A program made the position numbers and the translations under genes. Below are positions 17,748-27,488 of a DNA stretch of 64,000 nt, in pieces (positions within the stretch are counted from its first letter, which is position 1; the number at the start of each line of letters is the position of its first letter). The notes beneath the pieces were generated by a model. It ran no database searches and had not been told where the DNA came from. It saw only the letters and a list, made by a program, of their open reading frames with translations. This stretch comes from an uncultured Flavobacteriaceae bacterium (lineage in GTDB: Bacteria > Bacteroidota > Bacteroidia > Flavobacteriales > Flavobacteriaceae), in assembly GCA_905182575.1 (NCBI GenBank), contig CAJJCA010000018.1:1-64000 (forward strand), read 5' to 3'.

Positions 17748-19750
17748 ATGGCAAAATTAGATTCAAAAATACCTAAAGGACCCTTGTCCGATAAATGGAC
17801 CAACCACAAGAGTAAAATCAATTTAGTAAGTCCTGCCAACAAACGTCAAATAGATGTTATTGTTGTCGGAACTGGATTGGCAGGAGCTTCTGCCTCGGCT
17901 ACTTTGGCGGAATTGGGATACAATGTAAAAACATTTTGTTTTCAAGATTCTCCACGTCGTGCGCACTCGATTGCGGCCCAAGGGGGAATTAATGCTGCAA
18001 AAAATTATCAAGGAGATGGGGATTCTACCTATCGACTTTTTTACGATACTATAAAAGGAGGCGATTATCGCTCTCGAGAAGCCAATGTCCATCGTTTGGC
18101 AGAGGTTTCGACAAATATTATTGACCAATGTGTGGCTCAGGGGGTTCCCTTTGCACGAGATTATGGAGGTTTACTCGATAACCGTTCTTTTGGAGGGGTC
18201 TTGGTTTCCAGAACCTTTTACGCCAAAGGACAAACAGGTCAGCAGTTGTTATTGGGTGCTTATTCGGCGATGAATCGTCAGATTGGTCGTGGAAAAATTA
18301 AAATGTATAACCGCCATGAAATGATGGATTTGGTTGTTGTTGATGGAAAAGCAAGAGGAATCATTACGAGAAATCTTGTCGATGGAAAACTAGAAAGACA
18401 CAGTGCTCATGCGGTTGTGATCGCATCAGGAGGTTATGGAAATGTGTTTTTCCTTTCCACCAATGCCATGGGAAGTAACTTTCAGCAGGATGGAAAATTC
18501 ATAAAAAAGGAGCGCACTTTGCAAATCCTTGCTTTACACAGATTCACCCAACTTGTATCCCTGTCTCAGGAGACCACCAGTCAAAATTAACATTGATGTC
18601 TGAGTCTTTAAGAAATGATGGAAGAATATGGGTGCCTAAAAAATTAGAAGATGCCAAAGCGATTCGCGAAGGGAATTTAAAACCCACCGATTTAGCTGAA
18701 GAAGATAGAGATTATTACTTAGAACGGCGATATCCTGCTTTTGGAAATCTTGTTCCACGTGATGTTGCCTCAAGAGCGGCAAAAGAACGTTGTGATGCCG
18801 GATTTGGAGTGAATAGAACAGGAGAAGCAGTCTATTTAGACTTTGCTGCAGCGGTGATTCGTTACGGAAAAGAGCAAGCACATATCAAAGGATTAAATGA
18901 AGAAGATGAGGTGCTGGTAAAAAATCTTGGTCAGGAAGTGGTTCGTTCTAAATATGGAAACCTCTTTCAAATGTATGAAAAAATTGTAGACCAAAATCCT
19001 TATGAAACCCCAATGATGATCTATCCTGCAGTGCACTACACCATGGGAGGCGTTTGGGTTGATTATAACTTGATGACATCAATTCCAGGATGTTTCGCCA
19101 TTGGAGAGGCCAATTTCTCAGACCACGGAGCCAATCGTTTGGGAGCTTCGGCACTCATGCAAGGTTTGGCAGATGGTTATTTTGTATTGCCTTACACCAT
19201 GGGAGATTATTTATCTGATGACATTCGAACCGGTACGATTCCAATCGATAGCTCTGAATTTGAAGCAGCTGAAAAAGATGTTAAAGACCAATTGGATGCT
19301 TTTATTAATAACAAAGGAATCCATAGTGTTGATTATTACCACCGAAAATTAGGTAAAATAATGTGGGACAAATGTGGGATGTCTCGAAACGAAAAAGGAT
19401 TGAAAGACGCAATGCTTGAAATCAAAGCCCTTCGTGAAGATTTTTATAAAAACGTAAATGTTCCTGGTTCACAAAATGAATTTAACGAACAACTCGCCAA
19501 AGCGGGGCGTGTCGCAGACTTCTTAGAATTAGGAGAATTATTTGCAAAAGATGCACTCGAAAGAACAGAGTCTTGTGGAGGTCATTTTAGAGAAGAATCT
19601 CAAACTCCAGAAGGTGAAGCGCTCAGAGATGACGAGAACTTTACTTTTGTTTCTGCTTGGGAATATAACGGTGAGCCTGCTGATGCGGTCCTCCGAAAAG
19701 AAGAATTGAAGTACGAAGAAATTGAAGTGAAAACAAGATCGTACAAGTAA
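17748..19750 (+). CDS. sdhA: succinate dehydrogenase flavoprotein subunit, one frameshift
   Basis: The catalytic FAD subunit that oxidises succinate to fumarate in the TCA cycle. The dinucleotide motif GTGLAGASA is at the N-terminus, the covalent-FAD His motif in [14 protein letters not shown], and the active-site region follows in [11 protein letters not shown] and [18 protein letters not shown]. The frame shifts once near 18480; the following coding frame reads [20 protein letters not shown]. Joined, the protein has about 667 residues, the normal size. Confidence 0.95.
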
Positions 19751-19794
19751 TTAAAAATAAAATGTTAAACGCCTTTTGGCTAATAAACTAGAAT

Positions 19795-20541
19795 ATGAAT
19801 TTGACATTAAAAATTTGGAGACAAGCCAATGCAGCTGCAAAAGGAAATATGGAAACTTATCCCATTTCTGATGTATCACCCGACATGTCTTTTTTAGAAA
19901 TGATGGATGTGCTTAACGAAGAGTTGATGGTAAAAGGAATCGACCCTGTCGCTTTCGATCACGACTGCCGTGAAGGGATTTGTGGTATGTGTTCTATGTT
20001 TATTAATGGAGAAGCCCACGGTCCAGATCGATTGGTGACCACTTGCCAGCTTCACATGCGTAAATTTAATGATGGCGATACCATTACTATTGAACCTTTT
20101 AGAGCAAACGCTTTTCCTGTGATTAAGGATTTAACTGTCGATCGTTCTGCCTTTGATCGCATTCAACAAGCCGGAGGTTTTGTAAGTGTCAACACTTCTG
20201 GAAATACTCAAGATGCCAATTCCATTCCGATTGACAAGCACGATGCAGACAAAGCTTTTGATGCAGCAACTTGTATTGGTTGTGGAGCTTGTGTTGCAAG
20301 TTGTAAAAACGCCTCAGCGATGCTTTTCGTATCCGCTAAAGTGTCTCAATATGCATTACTTCCTCAAGGTAAAATAGAAGCGACTGACCGTGTTTTGAAC
20401 ATGGTTAAGCAAATGGACGATGAAGGATTTGGAAACTGTACCAACACTGGTGCGTGTGAGGTGGAGTGTCCTAAAGGCATTTCGTTGGAAAACATTGCCC
20501 GTATGAATCGCGAATACTATTCTGCAAGTATAGAGGGCTAA
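19795..20541 (+). CDS. sdhB: succinate dehydrogenase iron-sulfur subunit
   Basis: 248 residues. The N-terminal ferredoxin domain binds 2Fe-2S through [12 protein letters not shown] and a later Cys (TTCQLHM). The C-terminal part binds the other clusters through [15 protein letters not shown] and [11 protein letters not shown]. It carries electrons from SdhA to the quinone at the cytochrome subunit. Third gene of sdhCAB, intact. Confidence 0.95.
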   Translation: MNLTLKIWRQANAAAKGNMETYPISDVSPDMSFLEMMDVLNEELMVKGIDPVAFDHDCREGICGMCSMFINGEAHGPDRLVTTCQLHMRKFNDGDTITIEPFRANAFPVIKDLTVDRSAFDRIQQAGGFVSVNTSGNTQDANSIPIDKHDADKAFDAATCIGCGACVASCKNASAMLFVSAKVSQYALLPQGKIEATDRVLNMVKQMDDEGFGNCTNTGACEVECPKGISLENIARMNREYYSASIEG

Positions 20542-20623
20542 GGATTAGTCCCAAAGAATCAAATAATTTGCTTTAGATCAAAACGCGATGTGTTTTCTCG
20601 TGGGACAAACTACTGCGTGTTAT

Positions 20624-20948
20624 TTACAGCTTTTTATAAACTAAACTCAATCCGATTCCATAAACACTAAACTGAATAATCCCAACAATTCCCTCAGTCA
20701 AAATCCAAGCCATAACTCTTGGGACGTTATGTTTTGCAGGCTCTGCAAAAGCACTATAACTCAACTGATAAAGCAGTCATAAGCAAACCAAAAGTGAGAC
20801 CCTTTCGAATTGAATATTCATTTTTAGTATAAAGATTAAAAAAGTAAGAGAGCACCATTCCTTGAAGTATCAAAATTTTAAGATTAAGGTGGGTGATTTT
20901 ATTTAAAGTTTCAGACATTTTTTTCGAATTAATAAAATTCAAATTCAT
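20624..20948 (-). CDS. small membrane protein (DUF1761-like), frameshifted
   Basis: Two minus-strand frames join near 20760 into a protein of about 107 residues. The first reads ILILQGMVLSYFFNLYTKN...GLTFGLLMTAL. The second reads LSYSAFAEPAKHNVPRVMAW, then EGIVGIIQFSVYGIGLSLVY. It has three to four hydrophobic segments. The pattern resembles the second half of DUF1761-type membrane proteins, but the N-terminal helix of that family is missing. Assignment is by appearance only. Confidence 0.5.
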
Positions 20949-20964
20949 TTTTTTATCATAAGGT

Positions 20965-21213
20965 TTAATTGCCCTCCTCACAGGCTTTACATTCTTTCAT
21001 TGAGTCGAAGGGAACAGTTCCTCCACAGCCACCCCAAATAAATTCTTTGCACATTTTATCTACTCGATCATAATAATATCTTGGAAAGGAAGCTTTACAA
21101 TTTCCTGGGTCAGGCTCTAAGGCGTAATTTTTTTTGTCATTTTCTTTATTGCAACCAGAGATAGCAAAGATTAAAAGGACGATTAACAAGGGAATAATTT
21201 GACGTATTTTCAT
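20965..21213 (-). CDS. Kunitz/BPTI-type protease inhibitor lipoprotein
   Basis: 82 residues with a lipoprotein signal (FAISGC|NKE) and a Kunitz domain: GNCKASFPRYYYDRV, CKEFIWGGCGG, and ECKAC. Lys follows the Cys of the reactive loop, a P1 residue expected to target trypsin-like proteases. The first Cys of the canonical six is replaced (NYALEPDPG), so its usual disulfide partner near the end is unpaired. Kunitz domains are rare in bacteria; the lipid anchor would place it at the cell surface or in the periplasm. Confidence 0.85.
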   Translation of the reverse strand: MKIRQIIPLLIVLLIFAISGCNKENDKKNYALEPDPGNCKASFPRYYYDRVDKMCKEFIWGGCGGTVPFDSMKECKACEEGN

Positions 21214-21266
21214 TTTTTAAAGAATTGGGGAATTTAAAGAAGGGAGAATCTCTTTAGAGTATTTAA

Positions 21267-21977
21267 TTAAATATTAATTCCAAACAAGTATCCGACCAAG
21301 GCAGTAAGCCCCATGGCCATTGTCCCCCAGAATGTGATTCTAAGAACAGATTTCCCAATGTGAGTACCTCCTATTTTTGCAGATAAAGCACCGAGAATTA
21401 TTAGAAAAACGATTGAAAATCCGTAAAGGGTATATTCCATATTTTCAATGGGCAGAACACTACAACAACAAAAGGGAGTAACTCCCCCCATTGTAAAGGC
21501 AGCTCCAGAGGCAAGGGCTGCTTCGATAGGATTGGCTTTAGACATTTCATTAATACCAAGCTCGTCCCTTACATGAGCCGCTAGGGCATCCTTTTCTGTT
21601 AATTCTTTTGCGACAGTCAAAGCAGTTTCTTTTTTCAATCCTCTTTTCTCATAGATATCCGCCAAACGCAAGAGCTCGATTTCCGGCATTGTCTTTAATT
21701 CTTCTTTCTCACGAGCGATGTCTGCTTCTTCAATATCTGTCTGAGAACTCACAGAAACATATTCTCCAGCCGCCATCGACAAAGCACCTGCAACCAAACC
21801 GGCCAGCGTAGCCAATAAAATCGGATACCTGAGGTCACTTGCAGCAGCGACACCAATGGCAATACATGCGGTAGACAAAATACCGTCATTGGCTCCTAAC
21901 ACGGCGGCTCTCAGCCAATTACTGCGATGGATGTAGTGATTTTCTAGATAATCCTCTGAAGCATCATGTTGTTCCAT
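21267..21977 (-). CDS. VIT1/CCC1 family iron/manganese transporter
   Basis: 236 residues of the vacuolar-iron-transporter family. The first helix has LRAAVLGANDGILSTACIAIGVAAA. Next is the GEYVSVSSQTD loop and a Glu-rich cytoplasmic metal-binding segment (residues about 85-140). Three more helices follow. Bacterial members export Fe(II) or Mn(II) from the cytoplasm. An unusual CCC (FCCCSVLP) sits in the third helix region. The gene is intact. Confidence 0.9.
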   Translation of the reverse strand: MEQHDASEDYLENHYIHRSNWLRAAVLGANDGILSTACIAIGVAAASDLRYPILLATLAGLVAGALSMAAGEYVSVSSQTDIEEADIAREKEELKTMPEIELLRLADIYEKRGLKKETALTVAKELTEKDALAAHVRDELGINEMSKANPIEAALASGAAFTMGGVTPFCCCSVLPIENMEYTLYGFSIVFLIILGALSAKIGGTHIGKSVLRITFWGTMAMGLTALVGYLFGINI

Positions 21978-22115
21978 GAATTTTGTTTTTAATTCAACCT
22001 TGTAATAAGGAGAAATGAAGTGATTGAAAATTATATAAAAAAAAGATTTGTATCCTACAAGTCAAGTGTTTCCAAAGGGCTTCATCAGATTTAAAATGCT
22101 TTTTAAAGGTATAAA

Positions 22116-22152
22116 AAAATCCGTAAATCATAAGAATATACGGATTTTTTTG
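22116..22152 (-). terminator. terminator of tRNA-Gln
   Basis: The stem ATCCGTA / TACGGAT is flanked by A and T runs, so it can work in both directions. It abuts the 3' end of tRNA-Gln. Confidence 0.8.
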
Positions 22153-22225
22153 TTGGCCTACTAGGGCTCGAACCTAGACTCTTCTGTACCAAAAACAGAC
22201 GTGTTGCCAGTTACACCATAGGCCA
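22153..22225 (-). tRNA. tRNA-Gln (TTG)
   Basis: A 73-base cloverleaf with acceptor TGGCCTA / TAGGCCA, anticodon loop TTTTGGT (anticodon TTG) on stem TCTGT/ACAGA, and T arm CTAGG TTCGAGC CCTAG. CCA is not encoded. Confidence 0.95.
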
Positions 22226-22267
22226 ATTAACTGCAAATTTAATTTAATTTTTTTTCTAAAAAAATAT

Positions 22268-22414
22268 TTATCGAATTTCTTGTAAAATACGTGCTGGAAC
22301 TGATCTAAGCACTAAAAAATTTAACAGAATAGAGATTACAAGATAACTAAAAAGGAATATTAAAATTGGTTGGTTATAGGTTAATTGTAATTCTCCTTGA
22401 AAAATTATAATTAG
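22268..22414 (-). pseudogene. C-terminal fragment of an unidentified membrane protein
   Basis: A minus-strand frame ends with LIFLFSYLVISILLNFLVL and RSVPARILQEIR, then TAA at 22268-22270. It is hydrophobic and protein-like, while all plus-strand frames of this stretch contain stops. Beyond about 22415 the frame is antisense to the DUF2723 gene. I read it as the tail of a membrane protein that has lost its 5' part, but chance is possible in AT-rich DNA. Confidence 0.3.
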
Positions 22415-25400
22415 TATTCCAATGCTAGCTTTTGGGATGCGGGGGAATACATCGCTACTTCGGCCAAACTCCAAGTTGGCCATCCTCCAGGAGCTCCATT
22501 TTTTCAAATGATGGGGGCCTTCTTTTCTATTTTTGCAACAGATCCAGAACAAATTGCTTTACTTGTAAACTTAATGTCTGTTTTTTCAAGTGCTTTTAGC
22601 ATACTTTTTCTTTTTTGGACTTTAACAATACTTCTAAAAAAATTACCTGCATTTACATCATTAGACAATCTTTTTTCACGTCTGAGTTTCTTTGGAAGCG
22701 CGACTGTGGGAACTTTGGCTTTTTGTTTTTCAGATAGTTTTTGGTTTAATGCCGTTGAAACAGAGGTCTATGCCATGGCAACTTTTATCCTGTCCTTGCT
22801 TTTTTACGGCGGATTGCGATGGGAACAAGAAATGAATACGCCACGAGGAGATCGATGGCTTTTGTTGATTGCTTTTGTAATTGGACTCTCTTTTGGAGTT
22901 CACTTTATGGGATTGCTAACGATCCCTGCTTTGGGAATGATTTATTATTTTAAAAACAATAAAGAAGTTGATCTTAAAGGCTTTGTCATTGCTAATTTGG
23001 TTTCTGTTGCCATTCTTCTTTTTATATTTAAACTGCTCTTGCCATTAACACTTGCGTTTTTTGGAAATGCCGAAGTGTATTTTGTCAATAAAATAGGACT
23101 GCCCTTTAACAGCGGAACCATCATTGCCGGCTTGTGTTTTGTGTTTTTCTTTTATTATACCTTAAAATTAACCCGTCAGAAAAAATGGATTGATTTTAAT
23201 ATTATCCTGTGCGTGTTATTTTTATTAATTGGATTTTCTTCTTGGTTGATGATTCCCATAAGGGCAAATGCCAACACAGTAATTAATGAGAATTCCCCTT
23301 CCGATGCTCGCTCTTTGTTGGCCTATTATAACTTAGAACAATACCCGGAAACCCATTTATTTTATGGGCCTTTGTTTTCAGATGTTTATGCGGGACAAGA
23401 CGACACAGAACCTTATTTTGATGACAAACCAAAATATGAGCGAGACTTAAAAACGGGGAAATACATTATAGTAAATCACTGGGAAAATGCAAGGATCAAT
23501 TCGAATGCAAAGCACCGTGGATTTTTACCAAGACTTTGGAGTTCCGAGCATGCAGGCAATTACATCAACTTTACCAGACCACTTGAGTTCTCCATTTCAC
23601 CTTCCTATCGAGGCAATGAGATGTTGGTGAGTCGTGTAAATGATTTTAGAGATGAGATAAGAGAAGGCCAACTGACAGGAGACGACTACCATCAATTTTA
23701 TAAAACGCTTGCACCCTACCTCGACATTGAAAAACCTAGTTTTTGGAGCTCTCTTCAGTATCTTTTTGAATATCAAATGGGGTACATGTACTGGCGTTAT
23801 TTTATGTGGAACTTTACAGGTAGACTTAAATTTACCTGCAGGGAAATATAACGTTTTGGATGGGAATTGGATCAGTGGAATCGATTTTGTTGACAGCATT
23901 CGATTGGGAAATCAATCCGAACTTTCTGAAGATGCCTTAAACAACAAAGCAAGAAATACTTACTTTTTCTTACCCTTAATATTGGGCTTAATCGGTTTGT
24001 TTTTTCTCTACCAACAAGACCCCAAGCGATTTTGGGTATTATTGCTCTTTTTTCTTTTTACTGGGTTGGCGCTAAAAGTTTATCTAAACGAGCGTCCTTT
24101 TGAACCTCGCGAACGCGACTATGCTTTGGTCGGATCGTTCTATGTCTTTTGTATCTGGATCGGAATGGGTGCCTATGCATTGGTTTATAAATTAAGAAAT
24201 TTAAAAGCACCAAAATTCATTCAACCTGCGGTGGTTGGAATTTGTTTACTAGCTGTCCCCTTGTTGATGGCTTATCAAAACTGGGACGATCACGACAGGT
24301 CAGATCGCTTTACAGCTCAATCAATGGCTAAATCCTACCTCCAGTCTATACAGGAAGATGTGGGTGCGATGATTTTTACGATTGGAGATAATGATACTTT
24401 TGCCTTATGGTATGCACAAGAGATTGAGGGCTATCGAACCGATGTTCGAACAATCAACACCAGCCTTTTGGCAACGGATTGGTACATCGATCAAATGAAA
24501 AGAAAAACCTATGATAGTGATCCCATTCCTTCACAAATGACTCATTCGCTTTATGCTTACGGAATTCGTGATTATATCAAACACGAGTCGATGATTGATT
24601 CTATTAGGTGGGATATTAAGGATTATATCAATTGGGTATCGAGTGACAACTCCAGAACCAAAGTACAAGAGTTTGTTACTTCAGGCTGGGGAAGACCCCA
24701 GCAGATTGCCAGTCAATACTCAAGAGATGATTTTTTACCCTACCAATAAGATCAGGGTTCAAGTCAACAAAGAAAATGTTTTGAAAAGTGGCATTGTAAA
24801 ACCAGAGGACGCAGACTTGATCGTTCCTTATATTGATATTGATTTACCGGAATCGGGTATTACGAAAAACCAGCTGATGATGTTGGATATTTTGGCAAAT
24901 AACAACTGGGAAAGACCAATTTATTTCACAGGCGGGAGCTATTCCCCCTCAGAATACATTTGGATGAAGGAGTATTTACAATTGGAAGGTCTGGTTTACA
25001 AATTGGTTCCTATTAGAACTCCATTAAACCCAAATAACCCCTACATGATGGGCCGTTTGGACTCGGATTTAATGTATGACATTGTCATGCAGTGGAGTTG
25101 GGGGAATTCTAGCAGTCCAGAAATTTATCATGATCCAGAAACAAGAAAAAACAGTATTTCCTTTAGAAGCAATATGGCGCGTTTGGCCGAACAACTTTTG
25201 GAAGAAGGTAAGACAAAAAAAGCCAAAAACGTCATAGACTTGGCCATAGAAAAAATGCCGCTGGACTATTTTGGTTACTACAGCCTGATGGTTCCATTTG
25301 TTGATGCCTATTACAAATTAGGCGAAAGCCAATCTGCTCAAAAACTAGCTTCTCGAATTAGTTTTAAGTATCGCGATGAGTTAGAATATTTCTCCTCACT

Positions 25401-25851
25401 AACGGTCAACGAGCAATACATGATGGGAGAGAATGTGATTACAGAAATTGAGCGTTACCGGACCATGGTAGAGGCAATCTTAGTGAATGAGGATAAGGTT
25501 TTATTGAAAACCGAATTGGATTTATTTGTAAAATCAATTACTCCTTTTGTTTTCCTTTATGGGGAATATGACTATTATACTTCTTTGGCCTTATTTGTTG
25601 AAGGTTATTATATCGCAGAAGAAACTCAAAAAGCACGAGCACTAATCGAAACCATTGTCCCTCAATACCAAGAGCGATTTGAGGCGATTGCAGGTTATGC
25701 TAAAAAGAACAAAATGCCAGTATTGGATCGTATTAAAAATGAAGTTCTCGATTATCAGGAGTTAATTAATATTTCGAAATCATACGACGAAAAATCTTAC
25801 AGTGATTCACTCCAATCAGGATTTGACGTAGTAATAGAAAAATTTAATTAG
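22415..25851 (+). CDS. DUF2723 family membrane protein (putative glycosyltransferase), frameshifted, 5' incomplete
   Basis: A large polytopic membrane protein of the Bacteroidetes DUF2723 family, distantly related to protein O-mannosyltransferases. The first recognisable residues are NASFWDAGEYIATS and VGHPPGAP, the conserved luminal loop after helix 1. Helix 1 and the start codon are missing: a stop lies at 22412-22414. About ten membrane segments follow, then a soluble C-terminal region (YPTNKIRVQVNKENVL onward). The frame changes near 23825 and near 24680; homology continues across both. Total coding about 1,140 residues. It may glycosylate surface proteins or lipids; that role is inferred from the distant family. 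Confidence 0.85.
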
Positions 25852-25874
25852 GAATAGAAAAGTGATGAAATCGC

Positions 25875-26174
25875 TTAATTGAGATGGTCTTGCATCAATG
25901 CGATGAGGGTATTTGCATCTTGTCCTCCACTCTGACGCCAAACCATTTCGCCTAATTTATAAATGATCAGGGTCGGCAATACTCGAACACGAAGCGCTTC
26001 GGATAGCTTTTCGTTTTGATCGGCATCAATCTTAATAACTTTTCCTTTATCTCCTATTGCTGCTGCGACATCTTTGAGCACTGGATGTAAAGATTCGGAT
26101 TCATCAATTTCATTATTAAAAAAGACCAATAACAAAGGTTGATTGTCGTCTAGAAGTTCTCCAAATTTTGACAT
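25875..26174 (-). CDS. thioredoxin-fold protein lacking CxxC
   Basis: 99 residues with a thioredoxin fold: LLVFFNNEID in the place of the WCGPC loop, IKIDADQNEKLSEALRVRVLPTLIIYKLGE with the cis-Pro, and a final helix. Neither active-site Cys is present, so it cannot be a disulfide reductase. It is probably a structural or chaperone-like relative. It is convergent with the DUF2723 gene and has an intact frame. Confidence 0.85.
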   Translation of the reverse strand: MSKFGELLDDNQPLLLVFFNNEIDESESLHPVLKDVAAAIGDKGKVIKIDADQNEKLSEALRVRVLPTLIIYKLGEMVWRQSGGQDANTLIALMQDHLN

Positions 26175-26223
26175 TGATTAACAATTTCAGGGTTTGATAC
26201 GACAAAAGTAGCTTTTTTTGTGA

Positions 26224-27462
26224 TTATATCAATACATTCTTCTTTTTCAGGGTAATAACGGTGATCTCGGGCCAAATACCGACCCGTCCAGGATAGGCCA
26301 AAAAACCAAATCCTCTATTTACGTTGAGCCTCTGTTTTTGTTTTTCATAAATCCCGGCCCATTGTTTGTATCGCCATTTTGAAGGGCTCCATTTTATCCA
26401 GCCAGGTATTTCAATTCCAAATTGCATTCCATGGGTGTGTCCACTGAGAGTAAGCTGAAAGGGAAAAGGATGTGGCAGAACTTCGGCTTCCCAGTGAGAG
26501 GGGTCGTGGGTCATTAAAATTTTAAAATCTTTGGAATCAATGTTTTCAACAGATTTCTTCAAATCCCCTGCTTTTTTAAATCTACCTGTACCCCAATTTT
26601 CAACGCCAATTAGGGATATTTCATCCTCCCCCTTTTTAAGAATTCGATTTTCGTTTAATAACAAATCAAACCCCATTTCTTTATGAATTTCAAAGAGGTC
26701 CTTCATATTTTTGTCTTTGGCCTGTTCGCTATCCCATTGAGCATAATCCCCATAGTCGTGATTTCCTAAGATTGAATACTTTCCATAAGAGGCCTCTATT
26801 TTTGAAAATAGACCGATCCAAGGTCTAGCCTCTTCAGACCTGTTATTTACCAAGTCTCCAGTAAACAATAGAAGATCAGACTTTTGATTATTGATCAACT
26901 CAACGCCATAAGCAACCTTTTCAGGATTGTCGAAACTTCCGCAATGTAAATCCGAAATCTGAGTGATGGTAAATCCCTCAAAAGCTTCTGGGAGGTCTTC
27001 ATATTCTAAGGTATAACTCAGCACTTTGTAATTATATTTACCCTTAAACATACCATAGAGCAGTGAAGCAAGGGGAATGGCTCCCAAACCCAAGGCGATT
27101 TGGGAAATGAATTTTCGACGATTGGGAAGAAACGAACTGTTTTCTGTTGTTTTAGATTTTAAATATTGAAATAGTCCTTGTGGAATTCGAACCAAATCCT
27201 CCAAAAGAAGAAACAGTACTAAGACCAATTGAAAAGCAAAAAGAGAGATGAAAAACCCAATGCTAAGTGAAATCGCGTGGGAGTAACCAACAGACCTGTC
27301 AAAGGTAAAAAAACACCAAAACGAATTCCCAAAAATTAAAACGACTGAGGCCCAATAAAGTCCTAAAGCCCATTTGTTTTGGGTCAAAGTTTTTATTACT
27401 TGAAAAGCATACCATTCAATTAATAAAAAAACAAATATAAAAACCACCCAACTTAAAATCAT
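26224..27462 (-). CDS. membrane-anchored metallophosphoesterase (YkuE-like)
   Basis: 412 residues. Three to four N-terminal membrane helices (residues 1-110) and a helix after NRRKFISQIALG precede a calcineurin-like phosphoesterase domain. The metal-binding motifs appear in order: DLHCGS, GDLVNN, GNHDYG, THDPSH and GHTHGMQFG. The catalytic domain would face the periplasm. Relatives include phosphodiesterases of lipids or nucleotides; the substrate here is not known. Intact. Confidence 0.88.
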   Translation of the reverse strand: MILSWVVFIFVFLLIEWYAFQVIKTLTQNKWALGLYWASVVLIFGNSFWCFFTFDRSVGYSHAISLSIGFFISLFAFQLVLVLFLLLEDLVRIPQGLFQYLKSKTTENSSFLPNRRKFISQIALGLGAIPLASLLYGMFKGKYNYKVLSYTLEYEDLPEAFEGFTITQISDLHCGSFDNPEKVAYGVELINNQKSDLLLFTGDLVNNRSEEARPWIGLFSKIEASYGKYSILGNHDYGDYAQWDSEQAKDKNMKDLFEIHKEMGFDLLLNENRILKKGEDEISLIGVENWGTGRFKKAGDLKKSVENIDSKDFKILMTHDPSHWEAEVLPHPFPFQLTLSGHTHGMQFGIEIPGWIKWSPSKWRYKQWAGIYEKQKQRLNVNRGFGFLAYPGRVGIWPEITVITLKKKNVLI

Positions 27463-27488
27463 ATTTTAAAAAATAACTTAATTAATAA

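Noticed and set aside
17823-19154. Minus-strand ORFs opposite sdhA
   Set aside because: They are antisense shadows of a strongly conserved gene.
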